Made by a program: the position numbers and the translations under genes
From: Macropodus opercularis
Lineage: Eukaryota; Chordata; Actinopteri; Anabantiformes; Osphronemidae
Assembly (NCBI GenBank): GCA_030770545.1
Contig: CM061104.1
Location: 17,803,001 to 17,867,000 of the forward strand
Length of the DNA: 64,000 bases
Direction: 5' to 3'
In this document: positions 52,701 to 61,244 of the stretch, in pieces
Numbering within the stretch: the stretch's first letter is position 1
How the letters are laid out: each line of letters opens with the position of its first letter
Notes under the pieces: generated by a model
What the model was told of the DNA's origin: nothing
What the model saw: the letters and a program-made list of their open reading frames with translations, nothing else
Databases searched by the model: none

Positions 52701-55700
52701 AGTACTTTTCTATTGCATATAGAACTGGCATGTGAAAACTGTGGTAACATGCCTAATGGGTTTGATAAGTGAACAGTTGGCTTTGGGCGTTCAAGAGACC
52801 AAACACCATACGCGGCAGTGCTTCGCAAAACTTTTTCTGTAGTTCTTGTCTTTTGAAAGTTATTTTTACAAGCGGTAGCAGACAGGTCATTTATTTAATG
52901 AGCTAATTGTTAACACTGTCATCTGGTAATGAACAGCAAGAAAAGACGAGCTACATCGCGAAGCGTCTGATTCAGCTCAGTGGGTGATAATGACGGATTG
53001 ATTGATCTGTCATCTTGTACGTTTGCTTCACAGTAATTAATCAAAACAGCTTGGCTCAATGTCGGGGAGGGAAAAGAAAAGTATTTCTGAGTTTTTACCA
53101 GGTGGAAAAAGTAGAAAGTAATGATTCCATCTGTCACGATCGGTGGGAATGAGTGGGGAGCTACAGGTCAAATACTAGGCTGGATATTTGATTCTCAGCT
53201 GCCGGGTATGATTCAGATGATATTGTCTTTTGTTCTCCTGCCTCTGTAACATTTACGTCCTTGTCCTTTCACAGGCCTCATACATCAGGGCAGTGCTGCT
53301 CTAAATCACCGGCTGTGACAGTTCAGCTTCAAAGTAGCTTCAGCTGATGCAGAAATGTGTTTGGGGTCTGTCTTTATAAGAGGCTGACAAAAACCTAAGA
53401 CCTAAGACCTGCAGTGATAACACGGCTCCAGGCTGTGGGCTCCTCTCCTGTTATTATATTATTACAGCACTTAAAAACAGGTGCTTCCAACATAATTGTT
53501 GACAAGGTTTTCCTTGTTCTTACGAATGTGATTGTGTGGTTTCCTTTGGAGGCTTTAATGACGGATGCATGTTCAGGGATTGTGCAGTTGTTGTTTTGCA
53601 CCAGAGCTTTGTTTGCATGTGCATTTAACTAATGAGGAACTTGCACAGTGGGAAATGTCGACGTTGATTGATTTGTAGCTGAATCCTACAGCTTCCCCAC
53701 TGTCCTGACATTTCTCCAAACAGAACTCAACATCCTAACTGGTGAGGTTCTGTGCGTGTGTGTGTGTGTGTGTGTTAGATGCTGACAGGTTCCATTGTGA
53801 AGCCAGAATGTCTCATTTGAAGTCAGACACTTTGTTGCTGCCGCTGTTGTTGTGGGGACACATGCAGCAGCCACGTTACGAGCTGCAGGTGCTTCGCTGT
53901 GGCTCGGTGCCCGGTCCTGACCCTTTGACTCGAAGAGTTTGAAAAGTTTCTTTGATGTTGCCAATAGCGATATCGTCATCGCCGAGCATGTGGGCGTCGC
54001 TAGGATTGGAGCGTGTTCTCTTTAATTTATCTTGTCACTCCTCCATCCTCTGGGGGTGTTTATAAGCTAAGAGAAAAACACAACCTATCTGTAAACAACA
54101 GAACAACAAGCTAGTGTTCCACTTTCTCACTTTTGGCTTCCTACACAGCTCGTCATGTGTTTTTCCTGCAGCTAAATTCCAGGTGCTTGGAAATTAACAC
54201 GTTACACTACATGACGCTAACAGTGGAATATACAGGACCTGCTGCTGACTGTGACTGAGCCTTAGATAAGCTTTGATCAAGTGAATTTGATTTCTTTCAA
54301 ATACGCTTTTCCACAGCATTAATAGAATCAGTGTTGACAGTGGGAATATTATTGATACTCACAGGTTGGTTGAGTTCGGTTTAAGACACCTGAACCCGAA
54401 GAGTGAGCTCATCAGCCAGTTTGTATTTAGCAGTAAAAGCAGTGTATGTTTGTTAAACCAGCCTCAGCTCGTGTGTGTTGCATGTACTGGAGGCACAGCG
54501 CTAACGCTCCTGATCCCCCACCAAGCACAACAACAAGCCGCCATTTTTAAACTTCAACGAATCCACGTCACTTCTGGATCGTTGAGGTGAAAACTATTCA
54601 GTTCAGTCCAGGAAACAGACAGCGGTTTGGTGTTTTCCCTGGGATGTTAATTCCTTCACAAACGGCATAATGACAGAAAAATGGGAGAGTGCGAGCAAAT
54701 TAGCCCCATATTCCTATAGCCTACGATACTTTTAAGTAACATTTACACTCTCTGTGGTTGCAGCACAGTCACCGATATTAGTCCGTAATATGGAAAGTGA
54801 TGGGGCTGAAGTCAGAAATGGAGACAGTGGTTTAACATTACTTGACTTGTGAACTGCCGCCGTCTCGGTTACGTGCTGGACACGACGAATAAAGAGCCAT
54901 CAAAGAAGCCTCTGGGAGCCGTGTGAGCACAATCACGGTATTACAGCTAATGAAATTTGGATGAAGTGTGAGTGAAAAGCCTTCGTCAGTGTGGCTTAGT
55001 GCAGCGCGGCCCAGAGCAGCGATCACACTGAATGCAGGCCAGGGTTAACGGTCATCCATGAATGCTAAGCCGCTCACAGTATTCAGTCAGATGCTAAGTA
55101 TTAGCCTCTGGTCCTTTTGCTTTCTCCTTCGGCTTTTGCATTTTTCCACATCAACCTCTGATGTGCATTGAGGCCCATTAAGATCCAAAGGCTAATGTCC
55201 ATCTGGAGCGAAGTTGTGATCAGGAATAACATGATAGAAATGGCAACATTTTCTTTCTAGTATTTCCAGAATTTATGGCAGGACGTGCGCTTTAAACACA
55301 AAAACTATATTTTTGGCCCAAGCCTCGCACACACCAGCTTTGTTTTGTAGCTCTTGGCAAACAAATGCTCTGCTGAGCTTAATGTGACTCAACGTGGCAA
55401 GTTCAATGTGGCAGTAGTTAGTTCTCCCAAAGGCTACGCAAACATGCAATTACGCATCGTATTGAATACTCCGAAGCGATTTTTAACAGCAGGGACAGAG
55501 TGGTTGAAGACACTGTAGCCTGCTAAGGTTGCATAATTAAACTGACACTTGCCGTGTTGCTGTGGAGCCGCTGTGTCGATTCTCCATCACCTCATTTTTC
55601 AAGGTGTGTTTGCGAGAGACTCGCATTCTTTTAATGCTGAATTAAGCGAGCGTTTATAGGATTTGCTCTGGCTTTTATGAACAGACCACCTAAAGATGGT

Positions 55701-58700
55701 TTGCTTCTGAGCAGCCAGAGCTACAAAATAAATATAGACGTCCATTTACATCAAACCCTGTAAACCCTGCCTGACAAGTCGACTGAACTCAGTCTCATGT
55801 ACTGGAACAGTGAGGGTAGAAATCCATAGTGCACATATACATTAAGTCCCTTCTTATAACTACAGTATGTAGGTACCTCTGACAGCACACTGTAGGAGTT
55901 TGGCAGCGTAGTTACACTGTAGAGGCCCTGCAGTGCTTTTTAAAACTTCATTTTACCGATTGAAGCTCATTTGACCTTTTCCACACAGTTTCCATATGTG
56001 CATGACAAACAGAGTGATTTAAAGCGAAGGCTCGTCTGCTGGCTACAGGATCTCCGTGCCGTACGGGCCAGACAGCTGAGATGATCCTGAGATGAACCCT
56101 GACCCGCTGTTTGAGGCAGAGAGCGAGATGCTGTGGATTTGAGAAATAATAAACAAACTCAAGCAGAGAGAGAGCGACACAGTGACCCATTCATTAGTAA
56201 GGCTGACCCGGCAGGGACAAAGACGCTCTTCATTAAATAGACACTCGAGGCCCAGTCAAAGATCAGATTCTCACCCCGACTGTGAGGATATTACTGTACA
56301 CTCCACATATATTGCACCGTATGGGGCCCAGAGATTGGCTGAGGACCTGTGGAGGGCTTTAAAGACCCCAAGTGAAGCAAAGCACTGCTATTTTCATCAC
56401 GATGAAAGTCAAGCTGACTTCAAATGCTTGCAGATCTTAACCTTTTTGATGACTTTCCGTTTTTTTAAACTTCATTAGCACATTTCACTGTAAGTGCAGA
56501 GAACTGGCTGTGTAGTCACTGCATTTACATCAGCTTGTTATGAGACGAGGGAGAAAACGCGTCACGTGTCGTGAGCCACAGCAAACAGTGCAGTGCTTGG
56601 TGTACTGGGTTTTATTTGCTCACGTTTACATGCTGGGGCTCATATCTGTTCTGATTTCACTCTATTCTACACCTTGAAAGACCATATTTCTTCATATTCC
56701 AGTCAGGATCTGACACAAACTTGACATTTGCGTCTAGTTGTTCTCTGGCATAAACTGGTTACATCTTGGCTGACATAGGTCAAACTTACTGTGGCCGCAC
56801 ATCCATCTCATTGTTGTGCAGGAGGTTTCTCAGGCCCACCTGGATGCAGTTTTATCATTTCTGGTGCAAGCGTGACTCATAGAGGATCAGATTAGAGTCT
56901 CACGCAAATACGTCCGTTGCTTGAGCAGAGACAAATATGTTTCTGTTCAGCTGACAAAGTTCTCCAACAGCTGTAAGAACCAGAAGCGATGTTGTGTTTG
57001 AGTAAGAGTCCACATCGTGGGCTGTGGGTCAATAAAACGCTGGACCTTCCCACAGGACTTCTATTCATTTCCTGTTTCTGACCCGCAGTTTGTTTGTTTG
57101 CCTTTTTTGCACTGACCAAAATGTTTGTAACCACAAAATTGTCCCCTCAGCCTGAATCAACATGTTGTTTCAGTCCTGAGTGTTTATTTTAGCCCACACT
57201 CTGATGTTTTCCTAACCCCTGACCAACTGTGGCGTCGGTTTTTAAAAGGCATTTGCTTTGCTGATGGTGGCTTCGCATCACTCAGGAGTATTGTTTAGTT
57301 TTGACTAGCGCTGCTCCTGGTTCCGCTTACATTTATTTATGCTGAGCTGTGGCTAATCCCATCACGCACCTGTTGAGCAGCGTGATAAAACCAACTGTAT
57401 AAAGCCACCTTCAATTATCTGAATTAGACCATTTGCATACATACATGTACTGGTGTAATATGATTTGTTCAGTAGTTCGGCTGCACAGTATCCTATTGAC
57501 TGAGGTACACAGCTGAAATCTGATAAGAACCAGCCTCCACCGGTTATTAGTTAATATGCAAGCTAGAAAAAGGAAAACGTAGATAAAGACTGTTTCTGTT
57601 CACCTCCCATTTTCCATGTCAAGCTTCATGTTAATGTCCAGGTACAGTATCTGATGATCCTTTTGGAGTCACTGGATGTACTGTGCCACAGTGATTATTA
57701 ATTATCTGACTTTTCTGCTGTGTGATGAATAGAGATAAACACAATCTGTCTCCAGAAGCCAAGCGGTGCCGCCCGGCTGCGTATTGTTCTTCAATCCTCA
57801 CCTGTGCGCTACTGGAGCTTTGTATTGATTTGCATTTGGAGAAGATGGGCTGTGGTTTTGAGTAGCTGGTAACAGGACATCAGCTTCGATGACATGAGTC
57901 GTGGCCTTTCTTCAACACGCAACCCTGTGTAAGGCCTGTGAAGGCGTCTTGGGCTCGTCTTGGAGGAGATTACTTCTGTTTAGGGTGGATTAGACTTGGC
58001 TGGTAGTGACTTATTCTATTACCAGTCTGATCTTGTCTTCTGCAGTTTTTCATGGGCTTTTTGTCAGGACTTCGTTCATCTGCAGGGAAACCTCAGTATC
58101 AGCTTTTGTGTAACGTTCACAGATGCTGTTTGCATTGAGAAGGAAGTACTTTCAGCAGCTTTTCTTATTACTGCATTAAAAGTAAACATCACGCAGACTT
58201 CATGTTCTCAATATAGGATTGATGCTAAATGTACTTTGTTTTTCTATCATTGCATTAGAAGTAAACATCATGAAGAGTTTACAGTCAAACAAAGCGTTTA
58301 TCTGGGGAACACTGAATAGCCTCTAAACCTGGATCCTAATATCCCATTTGTAAACACTAATTTAGTGATGTGGGACTGTAGATGCACTAATAACCACAAA
58401 TCATTGATCTAGTGTGTTGTTTTAGCAGCAGCATGCTGGCTGATGTTGCATCCTGTCAGCCGTATCAGCAGCTGGGATCGCAGACAGGGCTACGAGCAGC
58501 CTCATTAGATGTAATCGTTTCCGGAAATGTGCTCCTGATGGCCTCCTTCGCCAGGCGTGATTAGCAACTCTGCACGGACCCGGGTCAACATAAGCTGCGC
58601 TCGCCCCGAGTGCACACCAAGGGTCCAGAGCTAATACAATCAATTACAGAAGATTTTAATGTGAGGTGAAATGTGAAGTTGCAGAGATACTTTGATTTTC

Positions 58701-61244
58701 TTTCTGCCTTGAAGTATCAATGGACTCTGGAATACACAGAAAGTGCAGCCACCCTGCGCTAATTAGTGTTTTTCAGCTAGCTCGGAGTACCAGCTGAGCC
58801 GAGCTGACTGAGTTAAGACAGTTTCCATGGTTTTCAGCTAAGTTTTCTTTGTGCAGAAATACAAAATTAGGCCCTGCTTCCTCCATTTTATGCCACACAG
58901 GCTTCCAGTCATAAGGGAAAAAGTTCTAGGAGGAGAAACCACCAGCGCGTCTCACCCGTCCTTTGTTTCTGTGCAGGATGTTTGTGTTAATATGAGCAGT
59001 GCATGTAGTAAAACTAAGCCAACACTGAGAATGTGTTCAGGGTTAAAAGGGTTGTTGATTGCTACCGTAACAAATGATGAGAGGGTGGTGGCGTTCGCTG
59101 ACGGCCAGGTGCTAATGCGTATTTCTCCTATTATCCACTTGACACGTGGACACATTAAACTAACCAGTCCTGGGCTCATTGGGTTGGCCACACGTGCAGT
59201 ATTTAACACAAGCAAGTTATGCTTTTGTTGTGGAGTAAGAGATGGATGTGGATTCATTAGTCCGCATGTGAGTGATTGAAACGAAGGTATGAGTAGCACT
59301 GTTTGGACTTTTCAGACCAGATGAAAGATCATCGTCATCAAATTAGATCTCAGCTATAGTCAAATGTATATAGTTTATAGTATTTATGATGCATTCATGG
59401 GTGATTTTGTTATTTTTTGCTGAATCTCTTGGCAGTGATACAGCAAACACACAGAATTCGCATCTTCCTGAGCCAGGTATGCATGTGTATAAAACTTAAT
59501 TAATTTTGTTTGATGATTCATTATTATTGTGTGTCTGTGTCTCCGCTACCGTCCTGTTTTTTAAATTCCTAATGCTTCATGGTAAACAGCAGATAAGTGG
59601 AGGCTTTGGCACAGACTTGTGCACAGACAAATAAGTTTTGCTGGTTGTGACGGCTCCTGCTGGCTGCCAATAAGGCTCGATGAATGGCACAGATTACTCA
59701 CTGTGAATTGGTTTTCAGATATTTCCCTTTGATCACCTATAATCCCCTCTGTTGCACGCTGGCACTTCCTAATCATCCGTCCCCTCCCCCATACTATGGC
59801 GCTGTTGTTTTTACCCCACGACGGTGTCTGCACCACGTGTGGCGCTAAAGAAGGTGGCGGATTATTTTTATTGAATATGACGTCGTTCCAGCTCACACAT
59901 CATCTGCTGCCGGTTGTCGACGGCTTTTCAACACATTTTACATCAAGGATCGTGTTAGAGGAGTCTGTGAATTTACTGGCATCCTTGACGGTGCATTACT
60001 GTGCGTTATTGTTGGCTGTTTCAGATTTTCTTCACTTCTAGCCAGTGTGAAGTGTGGTTTGACTAATTGATGCTTGGGTCGCGGTTATTAAAAGCACGCA
60101 GGGGTTTCAAGTGCAATTATTGATCTCCATTGAACGTAACGAATGTAACACTAGGATGCTTGTTAATTCTACACTTCCAATCAATTCACAACCTGTGCAA
60201 TTACTCCTTGTTTATTCTTACAAGATCTATAACCACACAATTCAGCTTTATGCAATGTTTCAACTTTCGCAGCCTGAGGGGCCTCGTTATTGGGAGTTCC
60301 GCTGGTGAAGTGGATGAAAAATAAAATGTTTCTGAGCAGAAATCTAATTGTGTTTTGTTCTAGAGGGGTTTCCTCCTTGTAATTTCGAGCCTTTGTATGT
60401 CTTTCCCAGGTCCATGGGGAAGGTGCATGGGCAGCGACTGTGGCCCGGGTGGCAGCCAAAGCCGAGCAGTCTGGTGCGCCCATGTGGAAGGCTGGACGAC
60501 GCTCCACACCAACTGTGACCAGGCCCAGCGTCCGTCCAACCAGAGAAACTGTTTCCGTGTGTGTGACTGGCACAAGGACCTTTACGACTGGAAGCTAGGT
60601 GCATGGAATGAGTGTGTGCCCGTGTTGGCAAGGACCTTTGGGGCCCCACGGCAATTCACGTGTAGTGGGGGCGAAGAGGGTATTCAGACCCGAGAGGTGG
60701 GCTGCATACTCAAGTCAGATGGGTCTCCAGCAGAGGATGCCATATGTGAGTACTTTGAGCCCAAGCCTCGCCTGGAGCAGGCATGTTTGATCCCCTGCCC
60801 CCAGGACTGCGTGGTTTCCGAGTACTCGCCATGGACGTCCTGCTCCAAAACGTGCGGAACAGGCCTCAGGAACAGGGTCCGCAGCGTCCTGGTTCCACCC
60901 CTTTTTGGAGGCGCCGTCTGCCCCAACCTTACCGAGTTCCAGTCTTGCAAACCCGGACCTTGCACTGGTCCAGAGGGCATGTACAGTCTCAGAGTTGGGC
61001 CCTGGAGCCCTTGCACCCTCCCGCCGTCTCGGACAACACGCCAAGTTAAGCGCAGGAAAGGTAAAGGCCCGGGGCTCAGGGAGAAAGCGGGAGCCAAGGA
61101 TCCAGAGACCAGGGAGCTTATCCAGAAGAAGAGAAACAGGAATCGCCTTAACCGGCAGGAGAGTCCGTTCTGGGACATCCAGGTCGGGTACCAGACTCGA
61201 GAGGTGACCTGCATACATAGGAATGGGAGCACGGTGGGACGCAA
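22563..61244 (+). CDS. thsd7a: Thrombospondin type-1 domain-containing protein 7A (partial; 5' end)
   Basis: Large type I membrane protein with an extracellular chain of thrombospondin type-1 repeats (TSRs). In mammals it is placed in podocyte foot processes and endothelium, where it is linked to cell migration and is an autoantigen in membranous nephropathy. Two coding exons are present, 22563-22713 and 60410-61244, joined phase 1 to give residues 1-328 plus two bases. Residues 1-50 hold the signal peptide; the mature N-terminus then reads WETGPWGRCMG, with the TSR chain following. The match to recalled human THSD7A is strong (for example RAVWCAHVEGWTTLHTNC, ICEYFEPKP.LEQACLIPC and CPNLTEFQ). 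The human protein is about 1,650 residues, so roughly four fifths lies beyond 64000. The paralogue THSD7B is less likely given the closeness to 7A and the tmem106b neighbour. No internal stop or frameshift is seen. Confidence 0.95.
22714..26814 (+). other. thsd7a intron 1, 5' part
   Basis: This starts with the exon 1 donor. No coding sequence is supported. A GAT-type repeat lies at 24596-24630, and a CpG-dense spot with a CRE-like TGATGTCACC lies at about 25955-26050. Otherwise it is unremarkable. Confidence 0.6.
24596..24630. repeat. Imperfect (GAT/GGT)n tract
   Basis: GATGATGGTGGTGATGATGACGG type repeat; its complement is CATCATCACC. Confidence 0.7.
26815..27110. promoter_or_regulatory. 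Candidate intronic regulatory patch with DR4 motif
   Basis: The patch holds two identical TGACCC half-sites 4 bp apart (26830-26845), i.e. GGGTCA-N4-GGGTCA on the minus strand. Next come CTAATTAGCAT and GGTAATTGGCTAG homeodomain-like sites, and further on AAATTAAGAG and ATTACGGAATG. The clustering is suggestive of an enhancer; there is no conservation evidence within one sequence. Confidence 0.3.
31840..32070 (+). repeat. Possible degenerate fish interspersed repeat
   Basis: It starts TTTCATCCATCCATTGATTC and carries CATTAGCTTTATCCT, CACTTACGGGTG and, after the CA run, CCACAGGGAGAACGTTGG. A widespread fish repeat has TCCATCCATT, CGCTTATCC, CACACCTACGGG and CACAGGGAGAACATG in this order. The match is weak and partly low complexity. 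Confidence 0.25.
31994..32015. repeat. (AC)11 microsatellite
   Basis: Uninterrupted AC repeat. Confidence 0.9.
34190..34470. promoter_or_regulatory. Candidate intronic regulatory patch with octamer motif
   Basis: A perfect POU-type octamer ATGCAAAT (34230-34237) sits among GCCGTCATTAG and TCAATTACC, followed by CpG-richer sequence (GAGCCGCCGAGG) and CTCGTTAATGAAC. This mix of homeodomain/POU-like sites and higher GC differs from the surrounding AT-rich intron. Enhancer function is only inferred. Confidence 0.3.
34471..40055 (+). other. thsd7a intron 1, third part
   Basis: No coding potential recognised. A short perfect hairpin (AACGGCC, 7-nt loop, GGCCGTT) sits at 37493-37513. Confidence 0.6.
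40056..40161. repeat. Palindrome-ended MITE-like segment
   Basis: The left arm AATCAGATTACTC (40056-40068) and the right arm GAATAATCTGATT (40149-40161) are reverse complements at 12 of 13 positions. Inside are TTTACATGTAC and ATTTACATGCACC. I recall a fish repeat type with AATCNGATTA ends flanking TTTACATGCAC-like sequence, so this may be a relic of a non-autonomous DNA transposon. No target-site duplication was confirmed. Confidence 0.45.
40162..46959 (+). other. thsd7a intron 1, fourth part
   Basis: It includes an AT-rich zone (40510-40860), a (TG)8 run at 43479-43494, and TAC/GTAA-rich sequence at 44355-44430 that may be an old repeat. No gene is supported. Confidence 0.6.
43479..43494. 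repeat. (TG)8 microsatellite
   Basis: Pure TG run followed by CGCGTATG. Confidence 0.85.
46960..47400. promoter_or_regulatory. CpG-enriched intronic patch with C10 homopolymer
   Basis: It contains several clustered CpGs (CGCGATTAACGCGTCGC near 47083-47099, TCGGCCGCGATATG near 47127-47138, ATATCGCGC near 47188-47196), an uninterrupted run of ten C at 47174-47183, and then GC-balanced sequence with GCTCAGCGTGAGCCGTC. It stands out from the CpG-poor intron. It could be an enhancer or a cryptic promoter. No transcript evidence is available. Confidence 0.3.
53751..53775. repeat. (TG)12 microsatellite with one C interruption
   Basis: TGTGCG followed by nine TG units and a final T. Confidence 0.9.
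58162..58279 (+). repeat. Local direct repeat, about 30-bp units
   Basis: CTGCATTAAAAGTAAACATC (58171-58190) recurs as TTGCATTAGAAGTAAACATC (58250-58269), 79 bp away, with weaker similarity on both sides. It is probably an old tandem segment duplication. Confidence 0.6.
58430..58660. promoter_or_regulatory. Candidate intronic regulatory patch near exon 2
   Basis: The sequence is richer in GC and CpG than its flanks, with TTTCCGGAAATG (STAT-like TTCCGGAA), CGTGATTAGCAAC, GGACCCGGGTCAAC and a GAGCTAATACAATCAATTAC segment. It lies 1.8-2 kb upstream of exon 2. Enhancer role inferred only. Confidence 0.25.
58661..60409 (+). other. thsd7a intron 1, 3' end
   Basis: AT-rich intron ending in the exon 2 acceptor. 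Overlapping open frames at 58851-59279 (+) and 58952-59299 (-) carry no recognisable family motif and are treated as chance. Confidence 0.65.
60410..61244 (+). CDS. thsd7a: thsd7a exon 2: TSR1-TSR4 start
   Basis: The acceptor GTCTTTCCCAG| ends at 60409 and the donor GCAA|GTGAGT starts at 61245 (835 nt, phase 1 in, phase 2 out). It codes residues 51-328. TSR-like units: about 51-106 (PWGRC to VCDWHK); 109-180 (YDWKLGAWNEC to CLIPC); 184-235, the most canonical, with SPWTSCSKTCGTG, i.e. WxxC (possible C-mannosylation) and CxxTCG (O-fucosylation type), closing in CKPGPC; and 242 onward (YSLRVGPWSPC), interrupted by a very basic Lys/Arg-rich insert at about 261-300 before QTREVTC. N-glycosylation sequons are NLT at 223 and NGS at 322. 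Each unit shows the paired Cys spacing of the family. Confidence 0.95.

Larger units (their letters stand above)
47401..58429 (+). other. thsd7a intron 1, fifth part
   Basis: No gene supported. It has a TG microsatellite at 53751-53775, a CTCF-like GGCCAGCAGTGGAGC near 50980-50995, and a local direct duplication at 58162-58279. Short frames in all six readings look random. Confidence 0.6.

Noticed and set aside
58851..59299. Overlapping frames of 142 and 115 codons on opposite strands
   Set aside because: Mutually exclusive, no family motif; expected by chance in 64 kb.
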